Shown here piece by piece: positions 8,272 to 16,867 of a stretch of DNA of 64,000 bases. Made by a program: the position numbers and the translations under genes. Location of the stretch: the NCBI RefSeq assembly GCF_900290235.1, contig NZ_OLMK01000047.1, positions 104,604 to 168,603 on the forward strand. Direction: 5' to 3'. The notes beneath the pieces were generated by a model that saw nothing but the letters and a program-made list of their open reading frames with translations, was not told the origin of the DNA and did not search any database. The stretch's first letter is position 1, and the number at the start of each line of letters is the position of its first letter. The stretch is from Streptomyces sp. MA5143a (lineage in GTDB: Bacteria; Actinomycetota; Actinomycetes; Streptomycetales; Streptomycetaceae).

Positions 8272-11202
8272 CTACCGGTCACCTTCGCGGGGTGGGGTGA
8301 GCGCTGCGTTCAGTTCCGCTCTGCGGCGGATGCCGAGTTTGCGGTAGGTGCTCGTCAGGTGGGTTTCCACCGTGCGGCGGGCCAGGTGGAGGAGCTCCGC
8401 TATCTCCGTGTTCGTGCGGCTCTGCGCGGCGAGTTCCGCGATGCGGCGTTCCCCGGCGGTCAGCGCGTCGGGGCCGGTCAGGGCCGTCGTCGTACGGCGG
8501 GCGCCGCCCTCGCGCAGGGCCTCCTCCGCCGCGGCCCGGGCGCGGACCGCGCCCAGTCGTTCGGCGCGGGCGGCCGCCTCCCGGAGGGCGTCGCGGGCCC
8601 GCGCCCGCTCCCCCGCCGCCGTGAGCAGCCGCCCCTGCGCGGTCAACGCCGCGATCAGTTCCGTCTCGGCCGCGCCCGGCGTTCCCCTGTCCGCGCCCTC
8701 CCGGTATGCGGCGATGTCGTCCGGCGTCCGGCCGGACGTGCCGCGCGGTGGTTCTCCGGCGGCGGACAGGGCCTCGCCCGTCGTTCCGCCGTGGGGTTCC
8801 GCCTCCGTACGCGGGGCCGTGTGTGCGTCCTGGCGGAGGATGCGGACGGCGCGGTCGGCCAGGTGGAGGCCGCGGCGGCCGCCCGTGGCGGTGGCCAGGG
8901 TGCGCAGGGCGCGGCCGAGGACGCGGGGGGTGTTCCACACGCGGGCCAGGCAGAGGTCCTCCTCGGCGAGGGCGAGGGCCTCGCGGGGGCGGCCGAGGGC
9001 CAGTTGGCATTCGGCGGCGGCGGTCCGCCAGGGGGTGACGACGGGGCTCACCACGTCCCGTGCCGACTGGCGGCGGCCGCACTCCAGGAAGTCGTCGAGC
9101 GCGGCGGCCGGGTCGCCGAGCGCCGTGTGCAGGACGCCCCGGGCGTAGAGGAAGCGGTTCAACTCCCAGCTGTCGGGGGCGTTCTGGAGGTCGAAGCCGT
9201 CCGCGAGGCGGGCCGCCTCCTGCGTGCGGCCGGTCTCGACGAGGGCGACGACGGCGTTCGCGACGGCGTTGGCCGAGGTCGGCGGGGTGCCGTCGGGGCG
9301 GCGCACCTCCGGGTCGGCGAGAACCTCGTCGTAGGCGCCGCGCGCGGCGGCCAGGTCGATCCGTACGTTCAGCAGGGCCGTGTGCATGGGGTGGAGCAGG
9401 GACGTGCGCTGGCCGGCGAGGCCGCGCCGGACGAGGCGTTCGGCCTCGTCGAGCTGGTCGGCCCACTGGGCGACGGCCGCCGCCGTGCCCGGCAGGAACG
9501 CCTCCTCCAGCGGGTCGGCGGGCTGCGCGAGCAGGGCACGGACGCGGTCCATGGCCGACTCCGCCGAGGTGAGGCCCGCCGTCGACTCGTAGCGCACCAG
9601 GAGGGCCTGCCCGGCCGTGCCGACGAGGTCGGGTGACCGTTCGGCGGTCTCGCGCAGCCAGCGGTACACCTCCTGCCGTACGCCCTGGTCGTGGTCGGAC
9701 AGCAGCGCGGACGCGGTCTGCGCGGTGCGGGCCAGGTCGGGGTGGCCCGTCAGGTGTTCGTCGCGCAGTCCGCGCAGGACGTCGATCGCGGCGCGGGCCT
9801 CGCCGCGGCGGGCCAGCGCCGTGCCGAGGGCGACCGCCGCGCGCACCCGGTCGCGGGGCGGGCCGGGCAGCCGCATCGCCTCCGCGAGGCGCGGTATCCC
9901 GGCCGTGGAGCGTACGGTCGCGTACTCCAGGGAGCCCAGTTCGGTGAGGACGGCGGCGCGGCGGGCGGGCGGTATCGGCTCGTCGAGGGCGCGACGCAGA
10001 TAGGCGAGGGCGTCGTCGCTGCGGTCGTCGCGGGCGGCCAGGTCGGCGGCGTCGAGCAGGGCGGCCGTCGCCCAGGTGTCGCCGACGGGACCGGCCCGCA
10101 GCAGTTGCCCGGCGACGGCCTCGGCGTGGTCGCCGCGGCGCAGCATCGCCTCGGCCGCCCGGCGGTGGGCGCGTTGCCGTGCGGCGCTGGTCCAGCCGCC
10201 GAGCACCGCGTCCCGCAGCAGCGGATGGGCGTAGCGGGGCCGGCCCCCGGGGTCCGGGCGGAGCAGGCCGAGGCGGGTCATGGCGGTGAGCCAGCCCGGT
10301 ACGCGGTCGGGGTCGGCGCCCGCCGTCCGGGCGAGCAGGTCGGCGTCGGCCGTGCCGGGGCCGTCCTCGTCCAGCGCGGCGAGCGCGCGGGCGACCTCGG
10401 TGGTGGCGGGCCCGGCGCTGTCCAGCCACCAGGAGACGGCGGCGGCGTACGAGCCGGGGTACAGGGCGGCGCAGGTGTCGGGGAGGGTGTCCTGGTCGGT
10501 GGACTGGAGATCGTCGAGGAGGGCGCTCAGCAGCAGGGGGTTGCCGGCGCCCGCCCGTACGCAGTCGGCGACCCACTCCGGCGTGGTGTCACCGGCCCGC
10601 ACCGAACGGATCAGCTCCGCGGCCGATTCGGGGCTCAGCGGGGCCAGGGTGCGGGTGTGGACGAGGGCGGAGGAGAGGGCGTGCGCCAGGCCGTCGGCCG
10701 GTGGGTCGATGTCGTACTGGCTGCGTTCGGTCACCACGAGCAGCACGGGTAAGCGGTCGATCCAGCGGACGGCCTCGACGAGCCAGCGCCGGGACGCGGC
10801 GTCGGCGAGGTGCGCGTCGTCGACGGTGATCAGCAGCGGGGTCTCGTCGGCGTAGGAGCGGAGCAGCCGCCACAGCCGGGCGGACCTGCCCCGGTGCGGC
10901 GGGGTGCCGGGCGGGTCCGGTGCCTCGCCCGCGACGGCGTCGAACTCGGGTGCGTGGGCGAGGAGTTGGTAGACGGTGTCGAGCGGGATGGCGGTGTGCT
11001 CCGGCGAGCAGCGGGCCCGCAGGACCCGCATGCCCTGTGCCGCCGCCTGCTGTGCAGCGGCCTCCAGGAGCGCGGTGCGGCCGGTGCCGGTGGCCCCTCT
11101 GAGCACGATCAGGCGGCCGGATCCCGTGCGGGCGCGGGCGGCCTCGGCAGCCAGCAGCTCCAGGGTGTCACGGCGTTCGAGGAGCCGGTCCGGTGCGCAC
11201 AT
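8272..11202 (-). CDS. LAL-type large LuxR transcriptional regulator
   Basis: This is a 976-residue STAND-type regulator with an N-terminal nucleotide-binding domain, a long helical TPR-like middle and a C-terminal LuxR helix-turn-helix (LTAGERRIAELAAQ through the recognition segment RRTVETHLTSTYRKLGI). The Walker A at residues 36-43 reads GATGTGRT: the expected lysine is arginine, a conservative but notable change. A Walker B-like LLITVDDAH is present. ATG 11202 is chosen because a perfect AGGAGG lies just upstream; the frame stays open further but without protein-like sequence. It is divergent from the small LuxR gene and the CIS genes, so it is a good candidate CIS regulator; the target is inferred. 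Confidence 0.85.
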   Translation of the reverse strand: MCAPDRLLERRDTLELLAAEAARARTGSGRLIVLRGATGTGRTALLEAAAQQAAAQGMRVLRARCSPEHTAIPLDTVYQLLAHAPEFDAVAGEAPDPPGTPPHRGRSARLWRLLRSYADETPLLITVDDAHLADAASRRWLVEAVRWIDRLPVLLVVTERSQYDIDPPADGLAHALSSALVHTRTLAPLSPESAAELIRSVRAGDTTPEWVADCVRAGAGNPLLLSALLDDLQSTDQDTLPDTCAALYPGSYAAAVSWWLDSAGPATTEVARALAALDEDGPGTADADLLARTAGADPDRVPGWLTAMTRLGLLRPDPGGRPRYAHPLLRDAVLGGWTSAARQRAHRRAAEAMLRRGDHAEAVAGQLLRAGPVGDTWATAALLDAADLAARDDRSDDALAYLRRALDEPIPPARRAAVLTELGSLEYATVRSTAGIPRLAEAMRLPGPPRDRVRAAVALGTALARRGEARAAIDVLRGLRDEHLTGHPDLARTAQTASALLSDHDQGVRQEVYRWLRETAERSPDLVGTAGQALLVRYESTAGLTSAESAMDRVRALLAQPADPLEEAFLPGTAAAVAQWADQLDEAERLVRRGLAGQRTSLLHPMHTALLNVRIDLAAARGAYDEVLADPEVRRPDGTPPTSANAVANAVVALVETGRTQEAARLADGFDLQNAPDSWELNRFLYARGVLHTALGDPAAALDDFLECGRRQSARDVVSPVVTPWRTAAAECQLALGRPREALALAEEDLCLARVWNTPRVLGRALRTLATATGGRRGLHLADRAVRILRQDAHTAPRTEAEPHGGTTGEALSAAGEPPRGTSGRTPDDIAAYREGADRGTPGAAETELIAALTAQGRLLTAAGERARARDALREAAARAERLGAVRARAAAEEALREGGARRTTTALTGPDALTAGERRIAELAAQSRTNTEIAELLHLARRTVETHLTSTYRKLGIRRRAELNAALTPPREGDR

Positions 11203-11648
11203 CACTGCCTCCTGTCGTGGAAGTGTCGTCTTCCGTTCGGTAGACGGGCCGACGCCCGCCGTGGTGCACCGATTCCGGTCGGACTCGGTGCGCCGGTTCC
11301 GGCCGGCCGTGTCGTACGGCACCGGTCGGGGTCGGGTACGGGTACGCGGAGCGGGCGGGGTCACGGGCGGGGGTCGGCGGTGCGGGGGACGGTGGTGAAG
11401 GGGGCCGCCGTGGAGGTGTCGTGGCCGATCTCGTGGTCGATCTCGTGGTGCTCCACGATTGCGCACGGCGGTCGGCACACAGAAGTGTGGTTCGAGCCCA
11501 TCGGTCACCTGGGCCCCCGCGGTGCATCCGGCTCCTCCGGCCGGCCCGGTCCGCGGCCCGCACGGTGATCCGGCGGGCACACCGGCAGGCAGCCCGGCCG
11601 ACGGTCCGGTCGGCGGAGCCTCCCCCCACGCGTACACAGGAGAATCGG
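11203..11648. promoter_or_regulatory. Divergent control region between two CIS-side regulators
   Basis: This is a 446-bp gap with no convincing gene. It should hold the promoters for the LAL gene (leftward) and the LuxR gene (rightward). The one visible structure is a 12-bp direct repeat, GATCTCGTGGTC at 11427-11438 followed immediately by GATCTCGTGGTG at 11439-11450, a possible operator. I could not identify -10 or -35 boxes with confidence. Confidence 0.4.
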
Positions 11649-12323
11649 TTGCCCAGCTCATTACGGACGCCGGAGACGGAGACGGCCACGACCGTGGCGC
11701 GGCGCCGGATCCCGGTCGTGGTCCACACTCCGGATCCGCTCTCCCGGGCGGGGGTGCTCAGCCAGTTGGGCGGGCACCCGGTGATCGACCTGGTCGAGGG
11801 CGGTGAGCCGAGGCCCGGCACCGTGGCCGTCCTGATCGGTGAGACACCGGACGAGACGCTGCTGGCGGCGCTCCGCAAACTGGTGCGCAGCGACGGCGCG
11901 CGGGCGGTGCTGGTGGTGAGCGCGATCCGGGAGACGGAACTGCTCGACGTCATCGAGTGCGGGGTCGGCGCGGTGGTGTGGCGCCACGAGGCGACCGCGC
12001 ACCGGCTGTCGCAGGCGGTGCTCGCGGCCTCGCGCGGTGACGGCGATCTGCCCGCCGATCTGCTGGGGCGGCTGATCAACCAGGTCGGCTCGTTGCAGCG
12101 TTCGGTGACCGGCCGGCCGGGCGCGCCCGTGTCGGGCCTCGTGCCGCGGGAGATCGACGTGCTGCGGCTCGTCGCCGAGGGGTTGGACACCGGTGAGATC
12201 GCGAGCAAACTCTCCTACTCCGAACGCACCGTCAAGAACGTGATGCATGGTCTGACCACCCGACTGCATCTGCGCAACCGGGCGCATGCCGTGGCGTATG
12301 CCCTCCGGGAAGGCTACCTCTGA
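11649..12323 (+). CDS. LuxR-family regulator with atypical receiver domain
   Basis: This encodes 224 residues with a receiver-like N-terminus and a LuxR helix-turn-helix at about residues 165-224 (VPREIDVLRLVAEGL, then SERTVKNVMHGL). The receiver looks degenerate: where a phospho-accepting Asp is expected after the hydrophobic strand, the sequence is VAVLIGETPDE, and the conserved Lys region reads AVVWRHEA. It is therefore probably phosphorylation-independent. I chose TTG 11649 because AGGAGAA sits about 6 nt upstream; the frame is open to 11421 without protein-like sequence. It precedes cis16 by 142 bp and runs in the same direction, so it probably regulates the CIS genes. Confidence 0.75.
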   Translation: MPSSLRTPETETATTVARRRIPVVVHTPDPLSRAGVLSQLGGHPVIDLVEGGEPRPGTVAVLIGETPDETLLAALRKLVRSDGARAVLVVSAIRETELLDVIECGVGAVVWRHEATAHRLSQAVLAASRGDGDLPADLLGRLINQVGSLQRSVTGRPGAPVSGLVPREIDVLRLVAEGLDTGEIASKLSYSERTVKNVMHGLTTRLHLRNRAHAVAYALREGYL

Positions 12324-12465
12324 TCGAACAGGCAGTCGCATCGGACCCGCCGGGCAGCGTGTTCTGCCCCCGGGTCGTCCCCGGCGTGCCTGCGGGGACG
12401 GGCACCGCTCGGGGCACGATCGGCGGACGGACAGACGACGGGGCGGACGGCACGGGAGCACGACG

Positions 12466-13143
12466 GTGATCCACGAGGTGGACGAGGTCCTCAAGGGGCT
12501 GATCGGGGGCGGCGCCCTGGCCGGGTCCGGTATCGAGGTCTCCTTCGAGGCACCGACGCGCGACTGGGCGGCCCGGCGCAACGCGCCCACCATCAACACC
12601 TATCTGTACGACATCCGCGAGGACGTCTCCCGTCGGCAGCGGGGCCACATGCCCGTCCGGGACGAGCGTGACATCGTGGTGCGGCGCCGTCAGCCGCCCC
12701 GCTGGTTCCGGCTGTCGTACCTGGTCACCGCCTGGACGAAGCAGCCGCAGGACGAACACCGGCTGCTCTCCGCGGTGCTGGCGACGCTGCTGCCGCGCGA
12801 GTTGCTGCCGCCGGACGAACTGCCGGGCGCGCTGGGCGCGCTGGGGCTGTCGGTGCCCCTCACGGTGGCGGGGCTGCACACCGAGTCCCGTTCCCTCGCG
12901 GAGATCTGGTCCGCGCTGGGCGGCGAGCTGAAGCCGTCCCTCGACCTCGTGGTCACGGCGCCCTTCCCGGCCTTCCCCGAGTACGACGCCGGTCCCCCGG
13001 TCACGGAGGGCGCGGCGGTCCGCGTCCGCACCATGGACGGTACGGCGTCCGACTCGCCCGAGCGACGGCACCGGCCGCGGCACCTGGCGCCGGCCCCCGC
13101 GACGGGCAGCGGCCCCGTGGCCCCGGTGGAGCGGGCCGAGTGA
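12466..13143 (+). CDS. cis16: CIS tube-terminator/cap protein (DUF4255, Pvc16-like)
   Basis: This 225-residue protein begins with the DUF4255 pattern MIHEVDEVLKGLI, then a region with RNAPTINTYLYDIRED and LSYLVTAWT typical of Pvc16/Afp16-type proteins. These cap the inner tube and sheath at the distal end and set particle length. The last 50 residues are low-complexity and probably disordered. Start is GTG 12466 with GGGAGC about 6 nt upstream; the frame open to 12286 is not protein-like. It overlaps cis15 by 4 bp (GTGA), so the two are translationally coupled, as in other CIS loci. Confidence 0.88.
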   Translation: MIHEVDEVLKGLIGGGALAGSGIEVSFEAPTRDWAARRNAPTINTYLYDIREDVSRRQRGHMPVRDERDIVVRRRQPPRWFRLSYLVTAWTKQPQDEHRLLSAVLATLLPRELLPPDELPGALGALGLSVPLTVAGLHTESRSLAEIWSALGGELKPSLDLVVTAPFPAFPEYDAGPPVTEGAAVRVRTMDGTASDSPERRHRPRHLAPAPATGSGPVAPVERAE

Positions 13144-15218
13144 GCACGCACGCCCCCGTGGAACCCGACGGAGCGACGCTCCCCGCCGCGCCGCGGCCGG
13201 GCGTCGCCGACGATCCCCTCCTGGTGCGGCTGGGCCGGCTCCGTGAGCGGGTGTCACGGCTGGTGGACCGGCGGGCCGCCGTCGACCCGACCGCCGGCGA
13301 TCCGCTGCGCGGGCTCTACCTCTCCGAGGAGGCCGTACGGCATCTGCTGGTCCCGGTGCCGCCGGACCCGGAGGGGCCGGGGGCGGTGTACGAGGGGCCG
13401 GAGGACCGGTTCGCGCGGCTGGCCGGGCGACTCGGGCTCACCGACCTGGACACCGCCGTCCTGCTCATCGCGCTCGCCCCGGACGTGGACCGTTCCTTCG
13501 AGCAGCTGTACGGGTATCTGAACGACGACGTCAGTCGGCGCCGGGCGAGCGTGGGGCTCGCCCTCGATCTGTGCGGGGTGCCGGTGCACCGTGCCGAGGG
13601 GCGGGCCCGGTTCCACCCGTCGGCGCCGCTCGGCGCGCTCGGCCTGCTGACCGTCGAGGAGCCCGAACGCCCTTTCCTCAGCCGGGCGTTGGCCGTGCCC
13701 GACCGGCTCGTCGCGCATCTGCTCGGCGACGACACCCCGGACGCCGCGCTCGCCGCTCATGTCCGGCCGTTGACGTCGCCCGCGGAGTCGCTCGTGCCCG
13801 GTGGCGCGTTCACCGCCAAGCTGGCCGCCCGGCTGGCCGCCGGTCCGCTCGCCGTCCATCTGCGGGAGCACCGTGAGGGGGACGGGCTGGTGTGCGCGGC
13901 GGCCGCCCTGCGCGCGGCGGGCCTGGAGGCCCTGCATCTCACCCCTGCGCCGGAGCCCGCCCAGGACGGCGACCCCTGGTCCGGCCTCCTCCCCCGGCTG
14001 CTGCGCGAGGCCCGGCTGAGCGGACGCGCGATCGTCGTGTCGCCCCTGCCCGAGCGGCCGGGCCCGCTGTTGCGCGCGCTGATCCCGGCAGGCGGGCGCG
14101 ACTTGCGGCACCGTCACCCAGCCGTGGTGTGTGTCGATCCCCGGCCGTACGACCCGCAGTGGGCCGATGTCGACCCGCTGGTCCTCGACGCGCCCCGTCC
14201 GTACGCGGCCGCCGCGGACGCCTGGTCGGCCGCGCTCGGCACGGGCGCGGAGGGGCCCGGGTTCGACCTGGCCAGGGCCGTGGCCCCGTACCGGCTCGGC
14301 GGGGACCGGATCGAGCGGGCGGCCCGTGCGGCCCTGGACCTCGCCGCGTTCGACGGTACGGAGGTGACCGCCGCCCATCTGCGGCGCGCGGCCCGGCAGC
14401 AGTCGGCGTCCGGTCTGGAACGGCACGCCCGCCGGATCCGCCCCGACGTCGGCTGGGGCGACCTCGTCCTGCCGGACAAGCCCCTCGCCCAGCTACGGGA
14501 GTTCGCGCTGCGGGCCCGGCATCGCGACCGGGTGCTCGGGGACTGGCGGCTCAGCGCGGGCGGCGGCCGGGGCCATGGCGTGCTGGGGCTCTTCGCGGGC
14601 GAGTCCGGCACCGGCAAGACGCTGTCGGCGGAGGTCGTCGCCGCGGATCTCGGTCTGGACCTCTATGTCGTCCAGCTGTCCTCGGTGGTCGACAAGTTCG
14701 TGGGTGAGACCGAGAAGAACCTGGAACGGATCTTCTCGGAGGCCGACCGCACCGACGCCGTGCTGCTCTTCGACGAGGCGGACGCCGTGTTCGGCAAGCG
14801 CTCCGAGGTCAAGGACTCCCACGACAAGTACGCCAACATGGAGAGCGCCTATCTGTTGCAGCGGCTGGAGGCGTTCGACGGCATCGCGCTGCTCACCACC
14901 AACCTGCGGGCCAACATCGACGAGGCGTTCACCCGGCGGCTGGACATGGTGGTGGACTTCCCGTTCCCGGACGCCGGGCAGCGGCTGGCCCTGTGGCGGC
15001 ACAGCCTCGCGTCGGTGCCGTGCGCCGACGACACCGACCCGGGCGGGGTGGCCCGTGACTTCGAGCTGGCCGGCGGTTCCATCCGCAGCGCGGTGGTCAC
15101 CGCCGCCTACGCGGCGGCGGGGCGCGGCGACCGGGTCACCTCGGCCGACCTGCGGGAGGGCGCGGAGCGCGAGTACCGCAAGGCCGGCCGGCTGGTGCCG
15201 GGCGAGGGCGGCTGGTAG
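13140..15218 (+). CDS. cis15: CIS-associated AAA+ ATPase (Afp15/Pvc15-like)
   Basis: This encodes 692 residues: about 430 residues of N-terminal, helical, poorly conserved sequence, then one AAA+ domain. Walker A is GESGTGKT at residues 487-494, Walker B is VLLFDEAD near residue 541, followed by LLTTNLRANIDEAFTRRLD (sensor 1 and arginine finger region). CIS ATPases are needed for assembly or cargo handling; the exact step is not settled. GTG 13140 overlaps the end of cis16. It ends the short rightward unit and is separated from the convergent cisA-like gene by a 17-bp perfect hairpin. Confidence 0.9.
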   Translation: MSTHAPVEPDGATLPAAPRPGVADDPLLVRLGRLRERVSRLVDRRAAVDPTAGDPLRGLYLSEEAVRHLLVPVPPDPEGPGAVYEGPEDRFARLAGRLGLTDLDTAVLLIALAPDVDRSFEQLYGYLNDDVSRRRASVGLALDLCGVPVHRAEGRARFHPSAPLGALGLLTVEEPERPFLSRALAVPDRLVAHLLGDDTPDAALAAHVRPLTSPAESLVPGGAFTAKLAARLAAGPLAVHLREHREGDGLVCAAAALRAAGLEALHLTPAPEPAQDGDPWSGLLPRLLREARLSGRAIVVSPLPERPGPLLRALIPAGGRDLRHRHPAVVCVDPRPYDPQWADVDPLVLDAPRPYAAAADAWSAALGTGAEGPGFDLARAVAPYRLGGDRIERAARAALDLAAFDGTEVTAAHLRRAARQQSASGLERHARRIRPDVGWGDLVLPDKPLAQLREFALRARHRDRVLGDWRLSAGGGRGHGVLGLFAGESGTGKTLSAEVVAADLGLDLYVVQLSSVVDKFVGETEKNLERIFSEADRTDAVLLFDEADAVFGKRSEVKDSHDKYANMESAYLLQRLEAFDGIALLTTNLRANIDEAFTRRLDMVVDFPFPDAGQRLALWRHSLASVPCADDTDPGGVARDFELAGGSIRSAVVTAAYAAAGRGDRVTSADLREGAEREYRKAGRLVPGEGGW

Positions 15219-15237
15219 CCGCCGTTCGGCCGGGCTG

Positions 15238-15276
15238 CCGTTCGGGGGCGGGGTCCGGCCCCGCCCCCGAACGGCC
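15238..15276. terminator. Bidirectional terminator between cis15 and cisA-like gene
   Basis: Arms 15238-15254 and 15260-15276 are perfect 17-bp reverse complements with a 5-nt loop. It lies between two convergent genes ending at 15218 and 15286. Confidence 0.85.
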
Positions 15277-15285
15277 GGCGGCGTC

Positions 15286-16746
15286 TCACACGGTGAAGCG
15301 GACGGCTTCCACCCAGATGTCGTTGCGGAGGGTGCCGCCGAAGGTCCAGCGGTCTCCCTCGTCCGGCTTGTCGCAGGCCATGCCGGCCCAGCCCTCGTTG
15401 CGCTGGTGGACGGCCTGGCAGACCGTACCGCCGCCGTCGTCGACGTTGAGGGTGAAGCCCAGCAGGGCGGGGGCGTCCTCCTTGCTGTCGCCGACGTAGT
15501 TGTCGCTGCCGTCGGGCGCGCCGGACCACGGTTCGACGTAGTGGCCCTGGCCGTCCGTCGACTGCGGGTTGTGGACGAAGGCGGCGCTGGCGGTGCCGCC
15601 CACACCGAACACCGCGATGTTCAGGGCCGTGAGGGGCCGGTTCTGGCCCACCGTGCCGGCCATGTCGCCGTCGCACTCCGGTGCCGTCCAGCCCTTGCCC
15701 GCCACGAAGGCCCGGTAGCAGATGTGCTTGCCGCCCGGATCGGTCGCGGCGAGCTTGCGGACCGCGGTGGCGGCGGTCGGCTTCGGGGCCTTCTTCTTCT
15801 CCTCGGACCCGCCGCCCGAGCCGCCGCCGTTGCCGCCGCCGCCACCGCCCGCGTTCTCCGGCTCGGCGGTCTGCGGGGGCGCGGCGGGAGCGCTGGAGGT
15901 GGGCGGTGGCGCGGGCGAGGGAGGTGCCTGCGGGCTGGGGGGCACGGTGCTGACGGCGGCCTTGTCGAGCTTCTCGGTGGCGGTGCTGCGGACCTGCGGC
16001 TTGTGGGTGATCCACAGCATGACGAAGGTGATCGCCAGCGCGAGGAGGAGACCGAGGAAGGTCGCCAGCCAGCCCGGCAGGAAGCCGCGCTGCACGTACG
16101 TGCCCTCGACGTCCAGGGGCACCGCCCCGGAGCGCTTGACGGCGAAGGTGTAGGGCCGTTCCTCCTTCGACCCGAACCAGATGATCTGCCGCGGCTTCAG
16201 CGTCGCCTTCACGAACGCGGCCCGGCCGGGCTCGATCTGCACGTTGCTCGGGTGGATGTCGTACGACAGCTGATCACCCGTGTCGCTGCCACTGACCGAG
16301 GCGGTGACCTTGGTGTTGCCCAGGTTGTCGACCGCCAGTCTCGGGCGGCCCCGCAGGCGGCCCTTCACGGTCGGCGGCACCAGCTCCGCGCGGACCTCCG
16401 TGAACGGGGTGATGGTGAGGTTCCCCTCGGGAACCGTCGTCGCCTCCGGATGCTCCGTCGGCGTGATCCGCACCGCGTACGGGTTCGGCCCCGCCGTCGC
16501 GTCCGACGTCCGCGGCGGGGCGAACGACAGCTCCACCGTCCCGGTCGTCCCCGGATACAGGCGGAGCGACTGCGGCTCCACCGTCACCCACGGCGCGATG
16601 TCACCCACCGGTTCGAATCGGTACTCGTCGACGACATCGCCGGTGTTGCGCAGCTTCAGCCGCACGGTCGTGCTGGCACCCGGGTCCACAGTCGCGGACG
16701 GGGGTTCGAGGGAAGTCCACAGGCTCACCACCTCGACGCTAGCCAT
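15286..16746 (-). CDS. cisA: CisA-like membrane protein of the CIS locus
   Basis: This encodes 486 residues. Residues 1-220 look like two Ig/MSP-like beta-sandwich modules (VDPGASTTVRLKLRNTG, then a second at about 120-210). One transmembrane helix follows at about 224-246 (LPGWLATFLGLLLALAITFV). A Pro/Gly/Ser-rich linker runs to about 330, and a C-terminal cysteine-containing globular domain to 486. With a cytosolic N-terminus, the C-terminal domain would be outside. As I recall, S. coelicolor CIS loci carry a similar protein, CisA, which links the CIS particle to the cytoplasmic membrane and is needed for CIS-triggered cell death. ATG 16746 fits the domain start. It is probably co-transcribed with the two cargo candidates upstream. 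Confidence 0.8.
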   Translation of the reverse strand: MASVEVVSLWTSLEPPSATVDPGASTTVRLKLRNTGDVVDEYRFEPVGDIAPWVTVEPQSLRLYPGTTGTVELSFAPPRTSDATAGPNPYAVRITPTEHPEATTVPEGNLTITPFTEVRAELVPPTVKGRLRGRPRLAVDNLGNTKVTASVSGSDTGDQLSYDIHPSNVQIEPGRAAFVKATLKPRQIIWFGSKEERPYTFAVKRSGAVPLDVEGTYVQRGFLPGWLATFLGLLLALAITFVMLWITHKPQVRSTATEKLDKAAVSTVPPSPQAPPSPAPPPTSSAPAAPPQTAEPENAGGGGGGNGGGSGGGSEEKKKAPKPTAATAVRKLAATDPGGKHICYRAFVAGKGWTAPECDGDMAGTVGQNRPLTALNIAVFGVGGTASAAFVHNPQSTDGQGHYVEPWSGAPDGSDNYVGDSKEDAPALLGFTLNVDDGGGTVCQAVHQRNEGWAGMACDKPDEGDRWTFGGTLRNDIWVEAVRFTV

Positions 16747-16867
16747 GGTGATCCCGCCGGTCAGGTGGCTCCTGGGCACGGTTCGTTCCCCAACGGGCGC
16801 CGGGCGGTGCCCCTTTGGCCGTCCTGGGGCACGGAGAGCCGTCACGGGGAGCCGTCACCGAGAGCCG

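Noticed and set aside
11649..12323. Ordinary two-component response regulator
   Set aside because: No phospho-accepting Asp is found and no histidine kinase gene is adjacent.
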